Positions 34,922 to 45,777 of a stretch of DNA of 64,000 nucleotides are shown here, piece by piece. Positions within the stretch are counted from its first letter, which is position 1. Every line of letters begins with the position of its first letter. The translations under genes were made by a program, and so were the position numbers. Below the pieces are notes generated by a model. The model saw only the letters and a program-made list of their open reading frames with translations, made no database searches and was not told the DNA's origin. Source of the stretch: Cylicocyclus nassatus (taxonomy: Eukaryota > Nematoda > Chromadorea > Rhabditida > Strongylidae); NCBI GenBank assembly GCA_958299035.1, contig CATQJL010000112.1, positions 45,404,941 through 45,468,940 on the forward strand, given 5' to 3'.

Positions 34922-35134
34922 CTAGGACTCGGCACAGGTGGATAATATCGTTTTTGGGACAAAAAGCGGGGATGTCGTTTTTGTGAGTCCGAAATTAGAT
35001 TTTTGTAGTGGACGTTTTGCTTTTTTAGTCTATTCGAATATTTCAGGTAAGGATCAAAGGGGACTTCGTAAAACTTAAGTCAGGGGAGACTTCATTTTTG
35101 CATTTTCGGAAAGCCAGCTCGTGCCGAGCCCTGG
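34922..35134. repeat. Short TIR repeat, complete copy (213 bp)
   Basis: The ends CTAGGACTCGGCAC and (other strand) CCAGGGCTCGGCAC are inverted repeats. A related partial copy lies at 1-166. The interior holds 'tcaaaggggacttcgtaaaa' and 'gcattttcggaaa'. Possible GCAT flank duplication; superfamily not assigned. Confidence 0.65.
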
Positions 35135-36860
35135 CATTCAGTAGTCCTAACTTCTAGTCGCGCAACCTAGCAAAAGAGAGACAGAGTAACAGAAACGTAA
35201 GTCTTGAGTTTATTTTATAAAAAGATGTGCTGCTAATTTTTGCAGATTTTTTTAGCTCGAGCAGATAATCGTATTTGCACTTTACAGGTGAAATTAAGTG
35301 CTTTTTTGTTTGAAAATGGTAGAAAGATCTCAAGAATTAAGACACAATGCATGCTTAGGACCAAAAAATAAATCTTCAAATGGGTTATAAGCATCCCCCT
35401 GCAGACGCACGACTATATTCAATATTTTCATCATTTTCCTACTCATTACGTCTGCCTATTAGAGACTTTCACTTGAGTTTCTGCATTCGGCAAAGTGGGT
35501 TCAGCAACTGACTCGCAAGCAATCAAGCGAAAAGGTTTATTGAGATTCTAGTAAATAACATGAAGCATATGCTATTCAGAGATAAGTGACCATAGAGAGG
35601 AAAAATCTCCAACCATAGATAGAAAAAAATTTGTCAAACATGTTATTTTTAAAGATCACTTGTACAAGAGTACTTCAAAAGGGCCAGCAAAAGCAGCATT
35701 GTTTGAATAGGCAATGAGGCTGCAAGTGACTGTCAGATACGGAACGTGGGAGCGACAGACGGCTGTGACAGCTTACTCAACGTTCTAAATCGCAGGAAAC
35801 GACTGTACGATCTGTCGTACAGAAGACTGAAGAAACTCTGATAAACTCTTTCTATCCGTTCAGGTTTTACGTTTCTGCAAATAACTTCTGCAGACTTCTA
35901 ATGACAGTTTCGAGTTTTTGTAGATGCAAGCGATTGTGTAAGCAGTATTTCCACATTCGATGTCAACCTCTGTCATTCCTGGTAGTGATGGCACTACGAA
36001 AAACTTTTATTTCAATTCAGTAACTCATACTTGTTTGTAGCTCTAACGGACTCATTAGAAACAAGCCATAGATAAGCTTTGCCAAATTGCAGCTGTCGTT
36101 ACTGCAGCCATTGTTCTTTCGGGGCACCAACACGATTTTGACGGTTTCCTCCTTTTCATATGCTAGTTATTCTGAAATTTTGGTTATTTTGAAAGAAACA
36201 ACAACACCAGACAAACACAACAGACAACATTAGACAACACAAACAACAACACCTAACATCTCCACCAGCCAAGTGCAGAAGCTTGATTTGAGAACCGAGC
36301 CCTCTCATGTTAGAGCCCTTTTCTCCCATTTTCGCGCTCTCTAGTGTGGGTTTTCGGATTCAGTATGATAGCGAATAGGTCCTAGTAAACACAAAATCTC
36401 AAATCGACTTTTTGTCCGGGCACTGCCTTTTAGGACTCCGTCCGCCTAACGTCTTTTCGATGCGTGAAGTCGAAGCAGTTAATGTACATATCCCAATTCC
36501 AACCAAACAAATTTGGCATGGCGGGAGTCCGTATCGCGATGGTTTTACGTAACACTTGTAGCTTGCTTGTGTGCTCTCTCTCTTCTAATTCGCTTTCTCC
36601 GAAGTGCGCACATGCACCGAACTCTGACGGTTCGAGCCGCAGTTTACGCCAGCGGCTTTGGCGTGATCCCAACTAAGACAGGCTGTAGATTAAAGCTGCT
36701 AATTATGAATATAGTGAATGTTTGATGTTGGTAAAAATGTTTGATGTTGGTAAAAGTTACTGCGCGGATGGATGCCATTGAAGTGCCTTTGTAGACGTAG
36801 TTGAGCGTCAGATATGTGGAAAATTTTTAGGTCCTCTATGGTGAAACTTCTAGACACATT
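35135..36860. other. Intergenic; no supported gene
   Basis: The best frame is 36430-36672 (-), 80 codons in a slightly GC-rich patch; no motif was recognised. No repeat partner in the window. Confidence 0.35.
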
Positions 36861-38404
36861 TGTTATTAGCTGGAGTCCTCGATTCGGCCCGGACAGTGAG
36901 TACGGAAAAGCGGAGGAAGCTACCTGTTTTTGGTCCCAAACTTGTGATAACTTGTTTTACCTCTGTCCCTTTCTTCTGCTTCACTTTATACTCTCGCCCT
37001 CACTATGAGGCTTGGCTTTGTCTCCACTCATCTATCGTCCATCTTGTTGCGCATGAGATCCCATAACATCGACTAGCCATACTACAGCTACGACCCTCAC
37101 GTCAGAATATCATTAGCATCATGATCAGCTGCTACAGCAAACCATCAGCAGCTGACAAATCGGAACTACATGCTTTCTAACAAGGGAAGAATAGTTGGTC
37201 GAAGTGGTCTTTTGGGACCAAACGTATACCAGCTTCGAGGGCTTAAAATGCTGATACAAAATCTGTTTTCTTTACATAAGGAGCATTCGCGCGAGGAGTT
37301 ATAAGCGTTTATTAGAGCAAAAATTCGAACGTATACGTAAAGTAAAAATAATCGTACCATTTTTCATGATTCTTGAACGGGCATTATAATTGCCAAAATA
37401 CTTTATGCGATATATAATTTCAGATAAATCTTATCCACATTGCACTGCCTCATTTAAGCACTAGGAAAATTTTAGCGACTGATTTTATTTCGGAAAATCA
37501 TTCATTTTTTTACTTCAATATATGTTCACAACTCCCCGTCCATGAACGCTCCGCAGTTAAAGAAGACAGATTTGGAATCAGCGTTTATACCCTTCAAAAC
37601 GATTTGTGTTCCGTCTCAAAAACCCACTTCAATTAACCATCCTTCCCTTGTAAGAGGTCGAAGACATCGTCCCCAACGAGGAGTCCGCGTACAGGTTTGT
37701 TACGAGCGACTTTGACGCGAAAATCAGGACCACTAGAAGACGAATATAGGATCGTACGTTTGGATATGGGCTCCAGAACGAAAACGGCAACCTACCCGTT
37801 GGAGTTCTTTCCGCCGCACGGCTTATAGAAATTCCATCTTCATCAACACGTTTCGGACCGGTGATGCACATGGTGCAGCACGCGCCTTTCAAGGATCTTT
37901 TTAGTGTTTACAGGAGGTTTTCTTTTTTGTACAAGGTTATCAAGTCAAAGGCCTAAGCTCCTCCTTTTCGAAAGGTTCTGTAGAGCTGTGCCATCGATAT
38001 TTGTTCGGGAGATATGAGCACAAATCGAACAACAGTTGCAACTAAATGCGACAATGCGAAAGACGCGTGCAACGTCGCAACTTTTCTTTGCTTCAATATC
38101 AAAGAGAAAAACCGTAGTTCCGATACTAATGTGTATCGTGTACAACATATATACTTTTGAATACAATTAGAAACTGGGTTCTTGTTCCTATCTTTCAGGA
38201 AAGCACAGAAGTTCTTCTCAGGCGACAAAATTCAAACACTTCGAATTCACTCAGAACTTTGGGTATGAACCTTATCTGACATGCTGATTACAGATGTAGA
38301 GCATATTATACGTATTAAGGTTCCCTTGTTGGCTAACGGCTGAAAGTACCCTCTTTTCGCCGCGGGCGGTTTCGCGGTCCGAAACGTGTTAAGAAGTTCT
38401 GTTA

Positions 38405-38473
38405 AGTAGTTCTGTTGGGCGAATCACATGTCCTCCGACGAGGAGGACATGTGATTCGCCCAACAGAACTACT
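38405..38473. repeat. Perfect hairpin: 32-bp arms, 5-bp loop
   Basis: AGTAGTTCTGTTGGGCGAAT... (38405-38436) is exactly complementary to 38442-38473, with loop GACGA. A third partial copy of 'gttaagtagttctgtt' lies just upstream (38388-38404). No mismatch in 32 bp implies a very recent origin or active maintenance. Confidence 0.95.
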
Positions 38474-38530
38474 CACGCGAGATCGACCACATTCTCACCA
38501 ATCGAAGGTTGGAGCTTGCTCGATTTCTTA

Positions 38531-39207
38531 CTACTCAGGGATTCGCATCGTGCGGGCGGTCTTCCTACAAGGGCTAGCGTAGCAGCGGTCGACATGACAT
38601 AAAGCTTCCGTGCGTGCGGCAAACAATCGAAGCGCCGTCCAAGCGGGAGACAATGTTGCCGTGCAAACGGCCGGCAATACATTTGCTCGAGCGAGCGGCC
38701 AGCTATGTGTCCTTCTTATCGGCCGGCAATACCTGTTGCTGTGCAAGCAGCCAACAGTGACCTCTATCTTCTTCTCACAATTTTCACACATTGTGAGCCT
38801 AAGCGGTACCTGCGTGAGATACGACGCATTGCATAGGCTGCCCAAAGCATTGACATTAATACTGTGAACATTTACTTCACCAGCAAGGTGGGAGGAACAT
38901 GTGTGGTGCTACATCCATCATAGTTATGGTGTGGGCTTCCCCATGAAAGATCTGAAACAATAATGTAGGCATCACCCATGTCCCCAGAATGTAAGCGACT
39001 AACAATCCAAGAAAAATGGTCAAGATATCCCCCTCGAAAATCCAACAGCAAGCGAGCGGCCGATCTTCCGCAAACGGCGAGCGTTAGAAACCTGCGTGCA
39101 CCCCACGTTAACCGCATCACCGGCCCTTGACGACCGTACAGTCGCTCACACCAACGAGCGTTTGCAAGGCCGTTGCTGACCGCCCGCACGGCGCGAATCC
39201 CTGAGTA
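38531..39207. mobile_element. TIR element inserted in the RTE remnant
   Basis: CTACTCAGGGATTCGCATCG (then TGCGGGCGGTC) at the left; the right end is the inverse (GACCGCCCGCACGGCGCGAA then TCCCTGAGTAG). Terminal repeats of about 32 bp, 677 bp in all. The interior is GC-rich with repeated 'cggccggcaatac' and 'gcgagcggcc' motifs. No transposase. The perfect 69-bp hairpin lies 58 bp to the left. Confidence 0.75.
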
Positions 39208-41364
39208 GTTCCATCTTTCTGCAGTGCCGATCACCGCCTTCGAGACTACGATTTAGTCGAAATTCACAATGGTGCAAGAAGGAAGTAAGTCGTTCAAGAG
39301 ATAACGGGCTAAAAGTGCTCATACTGAATGTGACCGACCCATCAAGGAGGATCAAGGTCAAGCAAGAGTTGTGGCACACATACGACCCCTCCCCCTCCAC
39401 CACCAGTATTATCGTTTGCTTTCCGTAGGCATGAATAAAGGCTCTACCATGCATAATTAGTCAAGCTATGTATACTATGTTCGCCAAAATTCTTTTTGCA
39501 GTTAAGTTAATCGGGTGGTTGAGTTAATCCAGCAAAACTGTGGCTGCCACACCTTTTTAGAGGTTGTGCCACCCATCAACTTACCTTCGAAGCATTCAAA
39601 TCTCTATCTTTTTTTATAAATGTTATATTTTATAGTCCATTGTTGTTATGAACTTCACTATCACCCCGATAACGACTCTCCACTCTCCTCTCTGAACCCT
39701 CTACGACACCCCAGGTGTAGGGTGTGGAGTGCCACACCCCACGCTTGACCCTGAGGAGATCCAACGTACGACTAGGAGAAGGTTGCGAACCTGCGGGAAG
39801 TGCGCCTCAGTCACTTCCGAGAAGAACTTGGAATTCGAAGACCACCAAGGAATTACTCGAAAGAAGAAGATCTCCTTGAGACAAGATCCGAATGCAACCC
39901 ATCTCGAGCGATGATAGCCGAAACAGCTTTGCAGAAGGATCTCAGGAAGTACAGGCATTTCAAGTTACTGGAAGCAGCCGAAGAAAGACGAAGTCGAAGT
40001 CCTGAGAAGTGCCGAAGGGACCTCTATGAATGTCACCTACCAATGGTTGCACTGTAAAACGAACACGGGATCTCGACTTCTTCCCAATATAAGATGGATT
40101 TTATGGAAGAATTTCTGCACCAACCTCCTCCTTTTATCAAGTCGTGCCCATGTCCGTTGTTCCACTAAGGAAGTACCACAGGATCTTACCCGTTGAAGTG
40201 CGTACCGCGATTCACGAAGTCCCGTTAAATCTCTGCGAGCCAAAGGATAACGTCTAAGATTCTCGCGTCAAATCTAACATCTTGCCTTCAGAAGAAGAGG
40301 AGTCTCGACCAATAAAGAACTTCAAGGACATTCTTTTTTAATAGAAGAACGGGACTACTACCGTCCAATATGTTTGCTATATGTATTGTACGAACTTTTC
40401 ACGAAGATCATCCTCGCTCGCATATTTAGGACACTGCATGAAGCTCAGCTCCAGTAACAAACTGGGCTCGAAGGATTCAGCTGCATGGACCACATCCAGA
40501 GGTTTCGAGGGTCATAGAAGTCTGCCGAGAATACTCACTGCTTCTCGTCCAACCTTCGCCTAAGAGACAGAGGTTTGACGGCGTCGAAAACAGCAGAAAT
40601 CCTGTCAGTCAATCAGGGAGTAAATCAGCTTACGTGAGGACGTTACGACTGCTACAAGAACTGTATAACGACTATGCAGCTATTCTATCTCTCGCTGACC
40701 ATCCCAATTAGGGAGAGGGTTTGATAAGGCAATAAAGCACTGGATCTCCTCGAAGCTGTTCACTGCGGCCCAACAGTGTGTAATAAAGTCACTGGACTGA
40801 TACAAGAGAGGCATACGTGAGAGATTGATTGGATTGCGAATAAATCGTAAGAAGACTCAGTCCATGAAGAAGGCCCTTTGCGAAATCGCGGACTTGGAAC
40901 TGAAACCCCTATTATGGAAACGTCTTCTTACGTGTATCTGGGACTTTCGACAAACATAAGAACGACTCGAGGGGAAAGCTTAACAAGATAAGAAGAGCAG
41001 TTTAGGCCGCTTTTGGGCCTGCGAAGGAAACCACCTATCGACTGAAGGACCCGGAGCTTCGAACCTCAAATGTTCGACTCAGCCATCCTCCCGGCGCTTT
41101 GTTACGCAGCTGAGACTTGGACCGACACTGTACCCACGTTCAAAGCTCTACGAAACACAAACGGGCGCTTGAGCGCAGTCTCCTAAAGATAGGACACAAT
41201 CAAAATCTTGCCGGACTTCGTTTTGAAATTCATCAAGAAGCTTTGTTCTCCGAATTTGTGGAAAGTGCTGAGGCTTAGTTGCGTCCATGCCAGGATGGCC
41301 TTCGGGTGCTCGCAGTAGCAGTTCCTAATAGTAAAATGCCGAAAAAAAGCTCTTATTGACTTTA

Positions 41365-41570
41365 ATTTGTTTTTCTTATTTTTCCTTTAAAGTCAGTGTC
41401 AGTGAAAAAGCTTATGAAGTTTCTGAAGGATTTTTTGGCGCTATTCCAAAATATGCAACCCAAAAATCCAAAATCTCAGATTTTGCTAAACTTTTGCATA
41501 TAGGGGTTATTCGACATGCTGATCACGAATATGACATTCATTTTGCATGAAAGTACCATTTTTGTGGGGT
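41365..41570 (+). repeat. Dispersed repeat, inverted partner at 50945-51110
   Basis: The blocks 'gcgctattccaaaatatgca', 'acccaaaa', 'tcagattttgctaaac', 'ggggttattcgacatgctga' and 'tgacattcattttgcatgaa' recur in the same order on the minus strand at 50945-51110. Same superfamily as the tandem units at 17960-18425. Confidence 0.75.
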
Positions 41571-41572
41571 TA

Positions 41573-42309
41573 GGGTGCCTTCATACCGCGCCGGCAGCGG
41601 CCCGTAGCAGCCCGTAGCCGCCGCTGGCCGTGTTTGTTATAGGGCAAAAACGTCAAAATCTTACCACTTTGAGTGCTCCTGCTTACGCTTTTCATCTTTT
41701 ACGCTTATTTCTTCTTATTACCGCTAATATACAATTCAACTCACTCAAAATACATTTGTGTTCATTGTTCTGTTCCGCACATTGTATCCTATCGCGCTCA
41801 CATTCTTTTGCAATCTGTCTTATTAAAAAAGATGTGAGCGATTGTCAAAGCCAGAAGAACTGAACCCGCAGATAAATCCCGGCGAACTTGCGAAATAGTA
41901 GAATGCAAGTTAGATATGCACCGATTGCCAAGAAAAAATTGAAGCAAAAACATACTCAAAAAACAAATTGCGCACCTGCTGGGACGCATCCAAAGTCAGA
42001 GCGAATTACACCGGAAAGAACCTTCTGCAACTATAGATCAACAGGCCATGTGGTGAGAAGGTAATGACAACAATGGACACATATATGATATGTGATCAAA
42101 CTGCGTACTGGCGGCAACAAAAGAAAAGCGTAGAATATGAAAAGCGTGGACAGGAGCACTCGAAGTTGTAAGATTATGATAATTTTGCTTAGATAACGAA
42201 AGCGGCCAGCGGCGGCTACGGGCTGCTACGGGCTGCTACGGGCTGTTGACGGCTGCTGGCGACTGCTACGGGCTGCTAGCGGCGGTTGCCGGCGTGGTAT
42301 GAAAAACCC
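41573..42309. mobile_element. TIR element with (GGGCTGCTAC)n and long inverted arms
   Basis: GGGTGCCTTCATACCGCGCC at the left and GGGTTTTTCATACCACGCCG (other strand) at the right, with TA flanks (41571-41572, 42310-42311). The arms continue inward: 'atcttaccactttgagtgct' at the left against its inverse near 42150-42175. Near the right end 'ggctgctacg' is repeated several times (42205-42290). 737 bp, no transposase. It landed directly next to the repeat ending at 41570. Confidence 0.8.
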
Positions 42310-42966
42310 TAAAGGGGAAATGAAGAATGAAAATTACTATATGCATTAGTTCTTAAAGCTTGAGTTGAAATTAAAATGAATTTTTTCAAACACTTTTACA
42401 CTCAACCGGTTTCGGGGCTTAGAACTATACCGGTGGAGTAGCTTTCTTGGTGCCCCTCTTCAGTAGTTCCCAAGAAAGCTGCAAAAGTTGTGTAAATGGT
42501 TCAGTTGCAAAACTTTTGAGTGCATTTTTTCAAGAGATTGTAAAAGATTGTAAAAGATAAATAGAAACGGGAGACTATCTAAAACTAAAGTAAAATATGT
42601 AGGAGGATGATGCTTAGGAACAAAAGATTATCAATGACGCTGGCAGAAAATGCAAGAAGATATTGTAATAGTGTGTGACTGAGATCTCAAGACTCATACT
42701 GTTGTTATATATTGAGTTCGAATGCGATCTAGTTATTCAGGCGCGCAGATGCGGTTGCAATACGTTGAAGATCAAATGTTCTAGCGCTGGTTAACCAAAT
42801 GCGGAGGCATGGTTTAGTTTTATAGAAGATTAAGCTATCATGAGTTGTCATAAATTTGAAAGTTGGTGCTTACCTAATATACAGTTTGATTGCAATATTA
42901 TGTTGGGCTCCTATGTTCGCAAACAACACGATTGTTGACCTTGTGTTGTGTCATATATTGTTCCTA
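42310..42966. other. 3' flank of the Penelope-like element
   Basis: AT-rich and noncoding. It contains a short imperfect repeat around 'caaccggtttcgg' / 'actataccggtgg' at 42405-42440 and 'ttgtaaaagattgtaaaaga' at 42537. No terminal repeat of the adjacent element could be fixed. Confidence 0.4.
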
Positions 42967-45777
42967 TTAACCGGAATCTATCCAGAGTTCCCCTATTTCG
43001 TGGACTAATGGTATATGAAGGGCTACATCAAAACCATATTTGCGCAGTATGCAAGGATTGTCTCTTAAAGTATTACATAATGTTCTAATTAATATTCTTC
43101 TTTCCCAACCATTTTTCTTACAAAGTTTGCATAATTGCAGTAGCCTGTCTTTGAAGGTTATGTAATCCGAACAATTTCTGTAAATTCTAAGTGTTTCAGT
43201 TTTGAAAGTGTTAGTGATGATATATCTTGGGACATTGGATTGCCATACCGGGTACCTCAACACTTCAAAGTTGTACGCATCCGTTTTGTTATACAAACTA
43301 AATGATATATTGTTATCCATTACTTTTACGTTCAAATCCAAAAAGTTGGTTTCGGTATCATTTGTGTTAGTTTTTTCTATGATAAGTTCATTATGATATA
43401 TTTCTTGTAATGACTGTTCGAATATAATAGGTTCTTCCGAAATGTGTAAGACATCGTCAATGTATCTGTAGGTGTTGTTGAATCTATATAAGTCTTCCGA
43501 ATTCCTATTGGCTACCATCCTTCTAACATACTCATATTCCATATAAGCTAAAGTTAAGTCTGCCATTTGTGGACTACATGATGCTCCTTGTGGAATTCCT
43601 CTTTCCTGCTTATAGATCACACCCGCAAAGCTTAGATAACTATTATGTAAAAGGGCGTCTATCATATATAGTACGTCTTCTATCTGGTAGTAAATTCCTT
43701 TAGCTGTATTTGAATTGGAATAAGTTATTAGCCTATTATTAATTTTTATGAATTTGTATCCTCTCATGCATAATGTTATAAGTTTATGCAAATTTTTTCG
43801 TACCACCGAGTGTGGTAGGCTTGTGAACAAACTTGAAAAGTCTGCAGAAAAAACTTTGTAACTTCCTGACTTGCCACTAAGATCCTTTACTACTGTTGTG
43901 CTATTGCTAATTGCCCAAAAATGTTTAATTTTACTTCTTTGGAAGATAACATTGCAATAGTTCATGAAATGCTTCCTGATGTGGCTAAGTATAAGTGTCA
44001 AAAGTTTAGTTAAAGGTTTCAATGTGCTGTGTTTGGCTCCTGTAATGTATCTGAATTTAATTGGCACCTTATGCATCTTCGGAATTCCATAAATTCTTGG
44101 TACTTCATTATAATGATTATTTACTTTCACATTCAGCCCTTTTAAAATTCTTTCGTGTATTCTTCTTACTTCATCTAGACCCAATTGCGTACGCACATAT
44201 GTTTTCACTTCACAGTTGATTTGTTCCAACTCCTTCTGTATCATAATCAAATATAATTTTTTGCATGTAAAACTGAAATTGGAGCTAGCCTTATCTGTTG
44301 TTGTAATTACAAAGTGTTTTTGTATTTTTTGCAATTCCTCTCTTTTATATTCTTCATTTTCAAGCACTTCCCGTTGACATAGTTTATGAAGCTTTGGCTT
44401 AACTTTATTAGTAAACGTCCTTTCTATTTTACTTTCTAAAAGTTCTTCTGTTGAACCACTCAGCTTTAGATTACTTCTTATTTTGAGTGCCAAATGATGT
44501 GCCAAATTTCTTATAAACTTCAATAAATCTTCTTTCGTCACTAAACGATGCATTCTGTATTTGTAGCCTTTACTAAATATTTGTCTTAATTTTGAATCTT
44601 CAATAATATTAATATTCCCTGTACATACGTGCCCCAAATCCACATCAATATACTCTTTGTACAATTTGCATGCACAGTCGTTAATAAGTATATTATTAAC
44701 GATATTGTTGTTAATATTTCTAAGAAATTTATTGTAATTACATAAATTTAATCCAATGGGTTCATTTAATTCGTATCTTATTCCGACTTTCATATCGTAC
44801 ACTTCTTTCTTTTTGTTAGGTACGACTGTAATTATAGCCTCTTTCACATCTCTGTTATTACACAAGTTTCTTAATTTTAACTTGTCAACAACATTCCCAA
44901 GGTACGGGACAGTTATGTATATATTGCTGACTTCTTTAATCTTTTGTTCTTTTCCGCTCCAAAATGGTTTCGCTACCAAAGCATATATTTTGTGCTTCAA
45001 TTCATAACTGAATTTTATAAACTTCGAGTCAAATGTTAGGTCTATTAGTCTATTAATGTCGTGTTTGTTTAGAGTTCTAAAATATTTATATAGATTATAT
45101 GATTGCAGTTCGTTCATTCTATCAATAATCTCATCAGTTCTGTTAGGACATGTACCTTTCTTTCTTGATCTTCTTTTCTTCCCTCGGAATCTTTGGATAT
45201 GTACGGGATTACGAAAGTATGGGTGTTCTTTCTTTTCCAAAGGATTTATGGAGTCTGAGATATTGCCATATCCTTTGATTTGGTCGTTGAATCCGAATGG
45301 ATATGCTGTTATCATGTACTTGATCCATTGCAGTTCTTTATTTCTCAGTTCTATTTTATCCCTTGTGTTTGTACTATCTAGTATATCAATTGTTATTTCT
45401 GAAGGATTATGTTTACTAGCTTTGTAATGTTCCACCATGAATGTTGTTAAAGTTTGATTTCGGAAGCTTCTATTGTGTTGATTGATCCGTTGTCTCAAAG
45501 TCTGTGCTGTTTCTCCTACATATTGCTGTTTACATGTCAAGCACGTAATCATGTAAACTACATTCCTAGAGTCACAATTGGCTAGTTCTGGTTTATTTGT
45601 CTTGAAGAAATAATTTGTTGTTGAACTTTTAGCTTTGTTGTCAAAATTAATTTTATCGCATATGTTGCAAGTTCTTCTTGCACATCTTACTCCTGTGTAG
45701 GAATATATGTAGGTGTGTTTACTACTTTGTATTGGTGGTTCGTTCTGTTTTCTTGAGACGCAGACAACATTAAACAT
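42967..45777 (-). CDS. Penelope-like retroelement protein, N-terminal GIY-YIG + reverse transcriptase (Naiad-like)
   Basis: An intact 936-codon frame; an in-frame TAA lies three codons before the ATG. Residues 32-68 hold cysteines (C32, C37, C40, C68) of a likely zinc finger. Residues 72-168 are a GIY-YIG nuclease: VYMITCLTCKQQYVGET, then R97 and the E148..WI...PFGFN end. Residues 368-405 read C.C...GHVCTGN..II...LR. The reverse transcriptase spans about 490-880: DKASSNFSF, RIYGIPKMHK (561-570), motif A SADFSSLFTSLPH (644-656), motif B ERGIPQGASCSPQ (725-737), motif C RYIDDV (771-776), motif D NFLDLNVKV. In classical Penelope elements the nuclease follows the RT; a nuclease before the RT with a zinc finger is the described hallmark of Naiad elements. 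All catalytic residues are present, so the copy may be young or active. It would mediate target-primed reverse transcription in the nucleus. Confidence 0.9.
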   Translation of the reverse strand: MFNVVCVSRKQNEPPIQSSKHTYIYSYTGVRCARRTCNICDKINFDNKAKSSTTNYFFKTNKPELANCDSRNVVYMITCLTCKQQYVGETAQTLRQRINQHNRSFRNQTLTTFMVEHYKASKHNPSEITIDILDSTNTRDKIELRNKELQWIKYMITAYPFGFNDQIKGYGNISDSINPLEKKEHPYFRNPVHIQRFRGKKRRSRKKGTCPNRTDEIIDRMNELQSYNLYKYFRTLNKHDINRLIDLTFDSKFIKFSYELKHKIYALVAKPFWSGKEQKIKEVSNIYITVPYLGNVVDKLKLRNLCNNRDVKEAIITVVPNKKKEVYDMKVGIRYELNEPIGLNLCNYNKFLRNINNNIVNNILINDCACKLYKEYIDVDLGHVCTGNINIIEDSKLRQIFSKGYKYRMHRLVTKEDLLKFIRNLAHHLALKIRSNLKLSGSTEELLESKIERTFTNKVKPKLHKLCQREVLENEEYKREELQKIQKHFVITTTDKASSNFSFTCKKLYLIMIQKELEQINCEVKTYVRTQLGLDEVRRIHERILKGLNVKVNNHYNEVPRIYGIPKMHKVPIKFRYITGAKHSTLKPLTKLLTLILSHIRKHFMNYCNVIFQRSKIKHFWAISNSTTVVKDLSGKSGSYKVFSADFSSLFTSLPHSVVRKNLHKLITLCMRGYKFIKINNRLITYSNSNTAKGIYYQIEDVLYMIDALLHNSYLSFAGVIYKQERGIPQGASCSPQMADLTLAYMEYEYVRRMVANRNSEDLYRFNNTYRYIDDVLHISEEPIIFEQSLQEIYHNELIIEKTNTNDTETNFLDLNVKVMDNNISFSLYNKTDAYNFEVLRYPVWQSNVPRYIITNTFKTETLRIYRNCSDYITFKDRLLQLCKLCKKNGWERRILIRTLCNTLRDNPCILRKYGFDVALHIPLVHEIGELWIDSG

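Larger units (their letters stand above)
36870..41340 (+). pseudogene. Ruined RTE-type LINE (endonuclease + reverse transcriptase)
   Basis: Scattered pieces in all three frames follow the order of a nematode RTE element. ISCYSKPSAADKSELHAF (37124-37177) corresponds to the endonuclease strand usually reading YSPT.AAD..E...F. SDFDAKI (~37705) corresponds to the GDFNAK catalytic block, and QNENGN..VGVLSAARL follows near 37780. Linker pieces lie at 39890-40060 (DPNATHLER, LQKDLRKYRHFKLLEAAE, KCRRDL). RT pieces lie at 40560-40800, SYVYLGLSTN near 40925 and ALCYAAETWTDT near 41092. Stops and frameshifts are everywhere, and a TIR element at 38531-39207 interrupts it. Inactive and old. Boundaries are approximate. 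Confidence 0.75.

Noticed and set aside
36430..36672. 80-codon minus frame as a gene
   Set aside because: Overlaps two plus-strand frames of similar size and shows no recognisable domain.
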